From contig CAWBOV010000006.1 in NCBI GenBank assembly GCA_963790525.1, forward strand, positions 852,902 through 916,901: 64,000 bases of DNA, read 5' to 3'. A program made the position numbers and the translations under genes. The notes beneath the pieces were generated by a model that did not search any database, was not told where the DNA came from, and was given only the letters and a program-made list of their open reading frames with translations. The DNA comes from CAWBOV01 sp963790525 (lineage in GTDB: Bacteria; Actinomycetota; Actinomycetes; Mycobacteriales; Jatrophihabitantaceae). Shown piece by piece: positions 42,673 through 51,203 of the stretch (within the stretch, counting starts at the first letter, position 1; every line of letters begins with the position of its first letter).

Positions 42673-44059
42673 GGGGCGTGGTCAGGCCGAACGCTGCCGC
42701 CTGATCGCCGCCCACGCTGATCAGCTCCAGCCCGACGACCGACGCCGCGGCGCGCAGAGCGGCCTGGAGCGCACCGCCGCCGACGCCGTCCCCGGCCGGT
42801 GAGCTGGCCCGCAGATAGGACGACACGGTCGTGGCCTGCAGCGGCGGGCGCTGGACCACGAGCACGCTGGCGCACAGGGCTCCGGGCAGGTACGGGCCGA
42901 TCTCGGCCAGGGCCCGGCACACCTGGCTCACGCCGCCGACAGCGGCCATGGTGGTCGAGCACGTCCCGCCGACGAGCACGGCGTTCCACTGCTCCTCGGT
43001 CCGCGGCGGGGGTGCGGCCGGATCCTGCAGCCGCGCTTCAGGGCCGAGGCAGCCGTCGACCAGGCGCTGGAGGGCGGCGGCATCGAGCGCGCGGACCGAC
43101 ACCCCGGATTGGCGCAGCACTTCCTCGGCACGCAGCGCACACCGCCGCAGGACCTGCTCGATCGCCGCCTGCGAGCCGCCCCGGGCCGCCAGCGCCGCGG
43201 CCGCCAGGCGGGTGTCGACGGTGAGCAGGCAGTGCCGGGCGGTGGCCCTGCCCAGCAGCGGGGCGGCCGGGGAGGCGCCCACGCCGGGACGCGCCGGGGC
43301 GATGCCGGTCAGCAGGCGGACGGCGGCCAGCGGGACGTCCTCGATCTCGAGCATCGCCTCCAGATCGGCGACGGACACGGCGGCGTCACCGTTGAAGAGA
43401 TCGTCGGTCATGACCTCGAGGGCGATCGTCCACGCGGTCCCGACCCTGATCGCGCCGATGCGGGTGTCACCGAGCCCTGCCACGGAGGTGACCTCGTACC
43501 TGCCGAGCACACCCTCGAGCCCGCCCCACCGTCCGGATGCACGGCGCCGGCGGGTGAGACCGACCGCGGACAGCACCACCGCGTAGAGCCAGCGCCCGCC
43601 GACCGGGACGACGGCCAGGACGAGCAGGAGCGCGGCAGCCGCCCAGGCAGCGCACCGGCCCGCGATCCCGGACACCGAGCCGAGGACGGCCAACGCCGCC
43701 GCGCCCTCGAGCATGACCCACTGCACCCGGCGCCAGCGTCGCCGCAGCCCGACGCGGCGCCCGCTCCGTGCCGCCTGCGTCGGGATCCGGTCGGCCGCGC
43801 CCGGTCCGGCGAGCTGGTCCAGAGCGACGGGGAGGTCGAAGCGCGCCGGAGCGGGGTGGCCGCCGCCGGTGCGGAACGCCTGGAAGCTCTGCGCCTCGGG
43901 CAGCCGGATCGGCACCGCGCTGACGGGCGGGAGCTGAGCCACGCGGTCGCGCAGCCCGGGAGGGGCCGGCAGTGGGCGCGGCTGCCGAGGACGGACCGGC
44001 GGCGCGGACGCCGACCGGTACCGCGTGGGTTCCGGGAAGGCGTCGGAGGGCTCGCTCAC
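42656..44059 (-). CDS. eccE: type VII secretion protein EccE
   Basis: 467 residues. A proline- and arginine-rich cytoplasmic N-terminus is followed by two close membrane helices (about 113-160, WVMLEGAAALAVLGSVSGIA and AAALLLVLAVVPVGGRWLYA) and a large soluble domain, the EccE arrangement at the edge of the ESX membrane complex. The soluble part has LGDTRIGAIRVGTAWTIALE and GLELISVGGDQAAAFGLTTP. Sequence conservation in EccE is low, so the call rests on topology and position beside eccB, eccC and eccD. GTG 44059 with GGAGGAG upstream, divergent from eccB. Confidence 0.8.
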   Translation of the reverse strand: MSEPSDAFPEPTRYRSASAPPVRPRQPRPLPAPPGLRDRVAQLPPVSAVPIRLPEAQSFQAFRTGGGHPAPARFDLPVALDQLAGPGAADRIPTQAARSGRRVGLRRRWRRVQWVMLEGAAALAVLGSVSGIAGRCAAWAAAALLLVLAVVPVGGRWLYAVVLSAVGLTRRRRASGRWGGLEGVLGRYEVTSVAGLGDTRIGAIRVGTAWTIALEVMTDDLFNGDAAVSVADLEAMLEIEDVPLAAVRLLTGIAPARPGVGASPAAPLLGRATARHCLLTVDTRLAAAALAARGGSQAAIEQVLRRCALRAEEVLRQSGVSVRALDAAALQRLVDGCLGPEARLQDPAAPPPRTEEQWNAVLVGGTCSTTMAAVGGVSQVCRALAEIGPYLPGALCASVLVVQRPPLQATTVSSYLRASSPAGDGVGGGALQAALRAAASVVGLELISVGGDQAAAFGLTTPLGAPA

Positions 44060-44181
44060 CGGAACTCCTCCTTCGGGGGCGAATCGTCCAAGACGGCCGG
44101 GCGTCGCATACTAACCTCGCAGCAGACCGAGGCCGAGGTCCCGGCCCACCGTAACGGCTCCCCCAGGAAGGTGCACCGCTC

Positions 44182-45588
44182 GTGCAGTCGCGTCGCGATC
44201 AGCTCCAGGCGTACCGGTTCCTGGTTCGGCGCGCGGTGGGTGCTCTCGTCACCGGCGAGCCCGACGTGGCCGAGAGCCCGATGCGCCGGCTCACCGTCAC
44301 GACCGTCTCCGGGGTGATGATCGCCATCCTCATCGCAGCCGGCTTCGGGGTCTACGGCTTGATCCGGCCGGGCCCGAGCACGGCGTGGAAGAGCGAGGGC
44401 GCCGTCGTCGTCGACCCGCAGGGCACCCGCTACGTCTACCTTCAGGGCACGCTGTACCCGACGACGAACTATGCCTCCGCCGTGCTGGCGAGGACCACGG
44501 CCCGCGGTGCGGTGTCGGTCGTGCGGGTCTCGAACAAGTCGATCGCGTCCGTCCCCCGCGGCAACCCGATCGGCATTCCCGGGCTGCCCGACTCGCTGCC
44601 GACCAGCGCCGCGGGGCTGGTGCACGGTCCGTGGTCGGTCTGTTCCTCGCTCACGACCGTGGCCAGCCAACCGCACCTGACCGTGTCCGTCGGCGTCGGG
44701 TTCGCCGGCGTCTCGAGCACGGACACGTCCGGAGTCACGCTCGCCGCCGACCAGGCGCTGTACGTCCAGACCGCCGACCAGCAGCACGCATACCTGCTCT
44801 GGCACGGCAAACGGATCACCATCGACCCGGATGCGTCGGCCGTCGCCCGCTTCCAGCAGTCACCCATCTACGTCGGCGACGCCTTCATCGCCGGCATCCC
44901 CGCGGCGTCGGCCGCCATCGGCCCCCTGCAGATCCCCGGCGCGGGCCAGTCGGTGCCGTTCACCGTGGGGGGCAGGTCGGTGCGCGCGGGCGACCTCGTG
45001 ACCGTCGGCGCGGGGTCGAGCGCCCAGTCGTATGTGGTCGTCAGCGACGGGTTCAGCCCGCTGACCCCGTTCCTCGCGGCGCTGGCCCGCCTCGACCCGG
45101 GCCGGCGCGAGATCCGTGCCGCGGTCACGCCCACCCCGTCGGGCTCGCAGCTGCGCCCGGACCTGCCGACCTCACTTCCGACGCTGGCACCCGCGCAGAG
45201 TTCGGCGACGCAGCTCTGCGACGTCTACGACCAGACCACCGCCACCTGGACCGTGACCGCCGCCGCACCACCGTCGCCGCAGCCGCTGCTCGGCGGCCGG
45301 CCGACCCAGTCCACGACGGGGCAGGCCGACAGCGTCCGGGTGCGCGCCAACTCCGCGGCCCTGGTCGTGTCGAGCACGCCCGCCCTCGTCGCGGGGATGA
45401 AGGACAACCGCACCCGGATCCTGGTCGCCACCCCTGGTGAGCGGTTCACCGTCGACGATCCCGCGGCGGTCCTGGCCTCTTTCGGCTACGACACCGCGAC
45501 GCCGGTCCCGGTGCCGGCCGAGGTGCTGGCGATCATCCCGGCGGGCCCGGACCTGGACCGCAGCAAGCTCTCCGTGGGCGGCCGGTAG
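44182..45588 (+). CDS. eccB: type VII secretion protein EccB
   Basis: 468 residues. It starts with the family signature RRDQLQAYRFLVRRAVGALV (residues 4-23), then one membrane helix (about 40-62, VSGVMIAILIAAGFGVYGLI), and a large extracytoplasmic domain made of repeats. There are two cysteines, in WSVCSSL and ATQLCDVYD, that may form the usual disulfide. EccB is the periplasm-facing part of the ESX complex. GTG 44182 with AGGAAGG 11 nt upstream. The two WXG100 genes follow on the same strand after 134 nt, where no gene was seen. Confidence 0.94.
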   Translation: MQSRRDQLQAYRFLVRRAVGALVTGEPDVAESPMRRLTVTTVSGVMIAILIAAGFGVYGLIRPGPSTAWKSEGAVVVDPQGTRYVYLQGTLYPTTNYASAVLARTTARGAVSVVRVSNKSIASVPRGNPIGIPGLPDSLPTSAAGLVHGPWSVCSSLTTVASQPHLTVSVGVGFAGVSSTDTSGVTLAADQALYVQTADQQHAYLLWHGKRITIDPDASAVARFQQSPIYVGDAFIAGIPAASAAIGPLQIPGAGQSVPFTVGGRSVRAGDLVTVGAGSSAQSYVVVSDGFSPLTPFLAALARLDPGRREIRAAVTPTPSGSQLRPDLPTSLPTLAPAQSSATQLCDVYDQTTATWTVTAAAPPSPQPLLGGRPTQSTTGQADSVRVRANSAALVVSSTPALVAGMKDNRTRILVATPGERFTVDDPAAVLASFGYDTATPVPVPAEVLAIIPAGPDLDRSKLSVGGR

Positions 45589-45722
45589 CGCGGCACGATC
45601 ACCCGCCGGCTGCGACAAAGAAGTTTCGCGATCGAGGTGTGAGGTCAGGATCAACGGGTACAAGGCGCTCTGCCCGATGAACCCGGGCACCGCAGGAACA
45701 CCCGATTGGGGAGGACACGACC

Positions 45723-46034
45723 GTGGGACAGTTCACTACCAGTGAAGAAGCGATGGCCAGTGGCGCGTCGAAGGTGGACGAGGCCACCGCACAGATCCAG
45801 GCCGTTCTCGGCAAGCTCGAGAGCGAGGTCAGCACGATGACGAGTGGCTGGCGCGGCCAGGGCGCGAACTCGTTCATGCAGGTCCACGAGGCCTTCACGC
45901 AGCAGGCGAACAAGATCAACAACGCGCTCCGCAACATGCACGAGGCGCTGGTGTCCAACCGGACCACGTACGTCAACCAGGAGGACAGCCAGAGCTCGTC
46001 CTTCACCTCCATGTCCAGCCAGATCAACGGCTGA
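45723..46034 (+). CDS. WXG100-family type VII secretion substrate (first of pair)
   Basis: 103 residues, a helix-turn-helix of the ESAT-6/CFP-10 superfamily. The turn motif WRG (W-x-G) is in MTSGWRGQGANSF at about residue 42. The C-terminal secretion signal YxxxE is present as YVNQE (about 86-90). Such proteins pair and leave through EccC. GTG 45723 with GGGGAGG 8 nt upstream. The partner gene follows after 37 nt, so the two are one operon. Confidence 0.93.
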   Translation: MGQFTTSEEAMASGASKVDEATAQIQAVLGKLESEVSTMTSGWRGQGANSFMQVHEAFTQQANKINNALRNMHEALVSNRTTYVNQEDSQSSSFTSMSSQING

Positions 46035-46071
46035 CCGGCAACCACGAGACCCGAGAGGACGTAGATCTGCC

Positions 46072-46359
46072 ATGGGTGAAGTCCACGTCAATTTTGAATC
46101 GCTGTCCGGTGGCCAGGCCGGCATCGAGGCGTCGTTCAACCAGCTCCAGTCGACCCTGCAGGATCTGGAGAGCGGTCTCCAGCCGATGCTCCAGTCGTGG
46201 AGCGGCTCCGCGCAGGAGGCCTACCGCCAGTCCAAGAAGCAGTGGGACGACGCCGCGCTGGCTCTCGCCGACGTGCTGAAGGCGATCGGCGGCGCCGTCG
46301 GCCAGGCGAACGAGAACTACCAGAACGCAGAGAAGGCAGCGCAGAGCGCCTGGTCATAG
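46072..46359 (+). CDS. WXG100-family type VII secretion substrate (second of pair)
   Basis: 95 residues. WXG is in LQSWSGSAQEAYRQS (about residue 42), and YxxxE is YQNAE near residues 82-86. Two amphipathic helices flank the turn. It probably heterodimerises with the preceding protein. The frame is open upstream through the previous gene, but ATG 46072 follows GAGAGGAC and starts at the conserved length. A strong terminator follows 80 nt later. Confidence 0.93.
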   Translation: MGEVHVNFESLSGGQAGIEASFNQLQSTLQDLESGLQPMLQSWSGSAQEAYRQSKKQWDDAALALADVLKAIGGAVGQANENYQNAEKAAQSAWS

Positions 46360-46441
46360 GCCCTTCGCCGCGGGTCTTCCCCGACCTTCCGCGTCGCCCC
46401 GGGGACCGACGGGTCACCGGCGCGGTGTTCCCACCTCGAAG

Positions 46442-46479
46442 CGCCGTATCCGCACGAGATCGCTCGTGCGGATACGGCG
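46442..46479. terminator. 17-bp perfect hairpin after the WXG100 pair
   Basis: CGCCGTATCCGCACGAG pairs perfectly with its complement across a 4-nt ATCG loop, followed by TTTC. It lies between the esx-like pair and the convergent mycP, so it can serve both. The rest of the 195-nt gap holds nothing recognised. Confidence 0.88.
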
Positions 46480-46554
46480 TTTCGCTGCGTCCGGGCCGTC
46501 CTACCTGTCAGCGCCGTCCAGGCCCGTCCGCGCCGTCCGGGCTTGTCAGCGCCC

Positions 46555-47781
46555 TCAGCGGCGGGGCGACGGCAGCCGGCGCGCGCGCCGCGACAGCCCC
46601 GCAGCGAGCACGGCGAGCACCGCCAATCCGATGAGAAGCCCGGCGACCAGGACCGACCGGTGCTGCAGCGAGCGGTCCGCGGACGCGGCCGCCGCGGGCA
46701 GCGGCACGGGCTGCGCGGACGCTCCGGCCACGTCGGCGGAATCGGCGAACGGCGTGGTCACCGCCAGCACGGGGTCGACGGTGCCGAAGCCGTAGCCGGG
46801 GTCGGGCACCGACGCCGCCGGAGGCGTGGCCGTGCGCTCGAGCTGCCGGCAGACCTGGCGGGCGGACAGCCCCGGCTGCGCGGCCCGCAGCAGGGCGACG
46901 GCGCCGCTGACGAACGGTGCCGCGAAGCTCGTTCCCGAGACACCGCGGAATCGCCCACCGGGGCCGGCCGCGCGCACGTCCACGCCCGGCGCCACCACGG
47001 TGGTGTGAGAGCTGGCATTGGAGAACGCGGCCAGCTCGCCGGTGCTGTCGATCGCGCCCACCGAGATGACGTTCGTGCAGGTCCGGCCGGTTCCCGCGTA
47101 CGCGGCCGGGTAGGAGACCGCGCCTCGGGTCTTGTCGGTGGCGTCATTGCCGGTGGCGGCCACGATGACGACGTCGGCCGCGGCTGCACGGGCGACCGCA
47201 GCGTCGAGCGCGGCACTGCGGCGCGCGACCGAGGAGATGTTGATGACCCGGACGGCCTTGTCCTTGAGGGCGTCCAGGATGCCGTGGGCGATCGAGTCGG
47301 TCGTCTCGGGCGCGGCGCCGTCCGGATCGGACTTCACCGGCATGATCGTCGCCTGGGGCGCGATCCCGTGGAACTCCACTCCGGCGACCCGGGGCGCGGC
47401 GATGATCGAGGCGACGTCCGTCCCGTGCCCCCGGCTGTCGTCGCTGTTCTGGCGGGCGACGCCTCCGCAGTCGGCCGTGTAGCCGGCCGCCTCCCCCGCA
47501 CTGTTCGCGCCGGGAGCCGTCCTGATCGCCCGCAGTTGCGCGGAGCCGGCGGTGAAGCCGGTATCGACGACCGCCACGGTCACCCCGGCGCCCTCGGTGA
47601 TGCCCCAGAGCGACTCCACGCCCAGCGCGACCTGAGCCCACGGCACGCTGGAGGCCGGCTCGGCGACCTCCGGTGCATGGGTGCAGCTCGCCGCTGTTGC
47701 CGACGGGGGCGACGACACGAGGACAGCCGCCGCAAGGAGCACGACCGCCGCCGAGGCCCGGAGCGCCGAGCGCCGGTTCAG
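46555..47781 (-). CDS. mycP: mycosin, type VII secretion-associated subtilisin-like protease
   Basis: About 408 residues. A signal peptide (NRRSALRASAAVVLLAAAVL) is followed by a subtilase domain with aspartate in VAVVDTGF (about 68), histidine in SRGHGTDV (about 117) and serine in SGTSFAAPFVSG (about 282). It ends with a membrane helix (VLVAGLLIGLAVLAVLAAG) and a basic tail, the mycosin layout. No ATG or GTG lies in a good place. CTG 47781, overlapping the preceding gene's stop, keeps the basic n-region. GTG 47742 is the alternative and would shorten the signal. Coupled to the PAP2 gene. Confidence 0.9.
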   Translation of the reverse strand: MNRRSALRASAAVVLLAAAVLVSSPPSATAASCTHAPEVAEPASSVPWAQVALGVESLWGITEGAGVTVAVVDTGFTAGSAQLRAIRTAPGANSAGEAAGYTADCGGVARQNSDDSRGHGTDVASIIAAPRVAGVEFHGIAPQATIMPVKSDPDGAAPETTDSIAHGILDALKDKAVRVINISSVARRSAALDAAVARAAAADVVIVAATGNDATDKTRGAVSYPAAYAGTGRTCTNVISVGAIDSTGELAAFSNASSHTTVVAPGVDVRAAGPGGRFRGVSGTSFAAPFVSGAVALLRAAQPGLSARQVCRQLERTATPPAASVPDPGYGFGTVDPVLAVTTPFADSADVAGASAQPVPLPAAAASADRSLQHRSVLVAGLLIGLAVLAVLAAGLSRRARRLPSPRR

Positions 47782-48512
47782 GAGTGCACCCCGGCCGGCC
47801 CGCGGAAGAGCCGCCGATCGAGTTCCGCGGACGGACGCTGCCAGTACGGCAACGTCGTCACGGCCAGCAGGATGATCCCGGCGGCGGCCCCGCCCACGAA
47901 GTCGCTGATCCAGTGATAGTTCAGCAGCGTCATGCCCACGGCGATGGCGACCGGGGCGATCCAGCGACCGGCCCGGACGCACCGGCGCAGCGCCTGCGGC
48001 GTCGGCCAGGTGAGTACCGCCCAGTCCGCCAGCCCCCACAGCAAGATCCCGTTCGCCACGTGGCCGGAGGGGTAGGAGGCGCCGTCGTGGGGCGGGTCGC
48101 CCCGGAAGTACCCGGCCGGGGCGGTCCGGGCGATCCCGAGTTTGAACGCGTACACGACGAGGACCAGGCAGACCAGCGCGAGCGCCAGGCGGAGCAGCGG
48201 CTCGACAGTCCGATTCCGCCAGCCGAGCCACGCCATCAGCAGCGCCGAGAGCGGGAGCACGACCCCGCGCTGGCCGAACAGGACCGGCACATGCAGTAGC
48301 GCATTCGGCCACGTCGTGTCGCGCAGGTCCCAGTCCTGCATGCGTCTGCCCACGGTGTGGTCGAGGTGGGTCAGCAGCCCGCCGAAGCGGACGTCGGCGC
48401 TGACCGCCCCGAGGACCAGTACGGCCACGAGGACCACCCAGGGCGCGGGGCCGCGGTAGGTCTCGCCTCCGGCCTCGGATCGTGCGGGAACGGCGGAGAG
48501 GTCAGTCGACAC
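47778..48512 (-). CDS. PAP2 phosphatase family membrane protein
   Basis: 244 residues with about five membrane helices. The three phosphatase motifs are KLGIARTAP (K-x6-RP-like, with AP instead of P directly after R), SYPSGHVANG, and LNYHWISDFVGG with the catalytic histidine and aspartate. It probably acts on an isoprenoid or lipid phosphate at the outer membrane face. GTG 48512 overlaps the tatA end by 11 nt, and its stop overlaps the mycP start region, so it is physically bound into the secretion cluster. Whether it works with it is unknown. Confidence 0.85.
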   Translation of the reverse strand: MSTDLSAVPARSEAGGETYRGPAPWVVLVAVLVLGAVSADVRFGGLLTHLDHTVGRRMQDWDLRDTTWPNALLHVPVLFGQRGVVLPLSALLMAWLGWRNRTVEPLLRLALALVCLVLVVYAFKLGIARTAPAGYFRGDPPHDGASYPSGHVANGILLWGLADWAVLTWPTPQALRRCVRAGRWIAPVAIAVGMTLLNYHWISDFVGGAAAGIILLAVTTLPYWQRPSAELDRRLFRGPAGVHS

Positions 48513-48810
48513 GCCGGGTGGGCGCGTCCGCCGATGGTGGAACCGTCTCGGTTGCGGGGGTGTCGGCCGGCTTCTCGATGTCGATCGTCGTCACGGGAGC
48601 GATCGCCGGAGGCGGGGGCGGCGGAACCGGCGGCGTCGCAGCGGCCGCACGGGCCTGGTCGTCGCTCTCCATGCCCTTGAGCTCGGTCTTGAAGATGCGC
48701 ATCGACTTACCCGCCGAGCGGGCCATCTCCGGGAGCTTCTTGTATCCGCCGAACAGCAGCGCGGCAACGATCGCGATCACGATCCAGTGTGTCGGTTGGT
48801 CGAACCCCAT
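48502..48810 (-). CDS. tatA: twin-arginine translocase subunit TatA/E-like
   Basis: 102 residues. One N-terminal membrane helix (THWIVIAIVAALLFGGYKKLPE) with the FG-KLP hinge is followed by an amphipathic helix (MARSAGKSMRIFKTEL) and a long proline-rich acidic tail. This is the TatA plan. tatC and tatB are not in the window. ATG 48810 with GGAGG nearby. Just upstream of the PAP2 gene, downstream of hflX. Confidence 0.88.
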   Translation of the reverse strand: MGFDQPTHWIVIAIVAALLFGGYKKLPEMARSAGKSMRIFKTELKGMESDDQARAAAATPPVPPPPPPAIAPVTTIDIEKPADTPATETVPPSADAPTRRVD

Positions 48811-48837
48811 GGCGGAAGCCTCCTTCTGGCGACGTCG

Positions 48838-50289
48838 TCAGAACGTGGTCGAGCCTACGCCAACACTCGCCGAGAAACCCTCCAGCGCTGCGGCGAGATC
48901 ACCGTTCACGCGCGCGACGAGCACTGTTCCCTCGCCCGTGTGCTCCTCGGCCAGCAGTTCGCCCTCGCCGTGGATCCGGGCGACGAGGTCACCCCGCGTA
49001 TAGGGCAGCAGCACGGTCACGGTCACCTCGGGGCGGGGCAGGCGGCGGTCGATGAGCTCGCTCAGCGCAGCCAGTCCGGAGCCGGTCACCGCGGAGACGA
49101 ACAGGGCATCGGGCGCCAACCCGCGCAGGCGCAGAAGGGTCTCCGGGTCGGCCTCGTCGATCTTGTTGAAGACCAGTTGCTCGGGTACGGCCAGGGCGTC
49201 GATGTCGGAGAGGACCTCGCGCACCGCCCGGATCTGAGCCTCCGGGTCGGCGTCGGAGGCGTCGACCACGTGCAGGACCAGATCGGACTCGGCGACCTCC
49301 TCCAGCGTCGAGCGGAAGGCCTCGATCAGCTGGGTGGGCAGGTGGCGGACGAAGCCGACGGTGTCGGCCAGGGTGTAGGTGCGCCCGTCGGCGGTCTCGC
49401 ACCGGCGCACCGTGGGATCCAGGGTCGCGAACAGCGCGTTCTCGACCAGGACGCCCGCATCGGTCAGCCGGTTGAGCAGCGACGACTTGCCCGCGTTGGT
49501 GTACCCGGCGAGCACCACGCTCGGGACGTGCTGGGCGGTGCGCCGGGTGCGCTTGACGTCGCGGGCCGTCTTCATCTCCGCGATGTCCTTGCGCAGCCGC
49601 GCCATCCGGGTGTTGATCCGCCGGCGGTCGATCTCGATCTTGGTCTCACCGGGTCCGCGGCCGCCGATGCCGGCACCCCCGGCTGCGCGCCCACCGACCT
49701 GCCGGGACAGCGACTCACCCCATCCGCGCAGGCGCGGGAGCAGGTACTGCATCTGCGCCAGCTCGACCTGGGCCTTGCCCTCCCGGGTGTGGGCGTGCTG
49801 GGCGAAGATGTCCAGGATCAGTGCGGTGCGGTCGACCACCTTGACTTTGCACACCTCTTCCAGCTGCCGCAGCTGGCCCGGGGTCAGCTCGCCGTCGCAG
49901 ATGACCGTGTCGGCGCCGGTGCTGACGACGATCGCGCGCAGCTCCTTGGCCTTGCCCGAGCCGATGTAGGTGGCCGGGTCCGGCCTGTCACGCCGCTGGA
50001 TGATCCCGTCGAGCACCTCGGAGCCCGCGGTCTCGGCCAGGCGCGCCAGCTCGTGCAGGGAGTTCTCCGCGTCGGTCACGGTGCCGCCGGTCCACACGCC
50101 CACCAGCACGACCCGCTCCAGGCGCAGCTGCCGGTACTCGACCTCGGTGACGTCGGCGAGCTCGGTGGACAGGCCGTTGATCCGGCGCAGGGCCTGGCGA
50201 TCCTCCAGCTGGAAGGAGCCGGTCGAGTCGTCGGGTCGGTCGTGCTCGGACGGACCGGCGGGGAGCGAGTGCGCTGGGGAATCTGTCAT
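48838..50289 (-). CDS. hflX: GTPase HflX
   Basis: 483 residues. HflX binds the 50S subunit and splits stalled ribosomes. The N-terminal HflX domain has GSGKAKELRAIV and RTALILDIFAQHAHTREGKA. A glycine-rich linker (GIGGRGPGETKIEIDRRRI) leads to the G domain with G1 GYTNAGKSS (about residue 262), G3 DTVGFVRHLPTQL and G4 NKID. The first 45 residues are an extra acidic stretch. ATG 50289 begins MTDSPAH. The frame is open another 60 codons upstream but antisense-like in content. Confidence 0.95.
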   Translation of the reverse strand: MTDSPAHSLPAGPSEHDRPDDSTGSFQLEDRQALRRINGLSTELADVTEVEYRQLRLERVVLVGVWTGGTVTDAENSLHELARLAETAGSEVLDGIIQRRDRPDPATYIGSGKAKELRAIVVSTGADTVICDGELTPGQLRQLEEVCKVKVVDRTALILDIFAQHAHTREGKAQVELAQMQYLLPRLRGWGESLSRQVGGRAAGGAGIGGRGPGETKIEIDRRRINTRMARLRKDIAEMKTARDVKRTRRTAQHVPSVVLAGYTNAGKSSLLNRLTDAGVLVENALFATLDPTVRRCETADGRTYTLADTVGFVRHLPTQLIEAFRSTLEEVAESDLVLHVVDASDADPEAQIRAVREVLSDIDALAVPEQLVFNKIDEADPETLLRLRGLAPDALFVSAVTGSGLAALSELIDRRLPRPEVTVTVLLPYTRGDLVARIHGEGELLAEEHTGEGTVLVARVNGDLAAALEGFSASVGVGSTTF

Positions 50290-50342
50290 CGTGCACCCAG
50301 TCTCCCAGGTGGCCGCCACCGGCGCGAGGCAATAACGCCGCG

Positions 50343-51203
50343 TTACGCGCTGGGCACAGCGCGGCTGCCGCTCAGCGCGGCCAGCCACTCCGGCCGCAGC
50401 TGCACGTCGGCGACGAGGACCGCGGGCCCGGTGAGCAGGACGGTGCCGCCGACGCCACGCCGGACCAGGCACGTTCCTCCCGGCACGTCGACCTGCCAGA
50501 CGCCGTCGCTGCCGGTGTCGTCGAGGCTCGCCGCGACCACGCTCGCGGCGATGCCGGTGCCGCAGGAGCGCGTCTCGCCGACCCCGCGCTCGTGCACCCG
50601 CAGCTGCAGATGGCGCTCGCCGGCCCGGACGATGAACTCCACGTTCTGGCCCTGTGGCAGGGGCGGATCGACCGACGGCGGCTGGGCGAGATCGAGCGCG
50701 GCCAGCTGCGCTCCGGTCGCCAACTCCACGACCACGTGCGGATTCGGCATGGCCACGGCGATGCCACGCGCCGGGCCCGTCAGCCCCGGGACGTGCACCT
50801 CAGGGGCGGCAGTGAGCAGCTCGGGCACCCCCATGTCGACCGTGATCTGCCCGTCCGCCTCGACCCAGGTCATCCGGACGCCCGCGCGGGTGGCGACAGG
50901 ATGCAGGTCTCCGTCGACCAGCCCCGCACCGATCAGGTACCGGACGAAGACACGGACGCCGTTGCCGCACATCTCGGCGACCGAGCCGTCGGCATTGCGG
51001 TAGTCCATGAAGTATCCGGCCGCCTGCCCGGCGGCATCGGCGTGCGCCTCGGCGCGGACCACGCGCAGGATCCCGTCCGCGCCGATGCCCGAGTGCCGGT
51101 CGCAGATGGCCCGCACGAGGTCCGGGGTGAGGTCGAGCTCGGCATCCAGGTCGGCGATGACGACGAAGTCGTTCTCCGTCCCGTGCCCCTTCACGACGTT
51201 CAC
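50343..51203 (-). CDS. dapF: diaminopimelate epimerase
   Basis: Converts LL- to meso-diaminopimelate for lysine and peptidoglycan. 286 residues. The two catalytic cysteines are in AEMCGNGVR (about residue 80) and ETRSCGTGI (about 227). The start GHGTENDFVV matches the family. GTG 51203 overlaps the miaA stop (GTGA). The miaA-dapF-hflX order is conserved in actinobacteria. Confidence 0.96.
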   Translation of the reverse strand: MNVVKGHGTENDFVVIADLDAELDLTPDLVRAICDRHSGIGADGILRVVRAEAHADAAGQAAGYFMDYRNADGSVAEMCGNGVRVFVRYLIGAGLVDGDLHPVATRAGVRMTWVEADGQITVDMGVPELLTAAPEVHVPGLTGPARGIAVAMPNPHVVVELATGAQLAALDLAQPPSVDPPLPQGQNVEFIVRAGERHLQLRVHERGVGETRSCGTGIAASVVAASLDDTGSDGVWQVDVPGGTCLVRRGVGGTVLLTGPAVLVADVQLRPEWLAALSGSRAVPSA

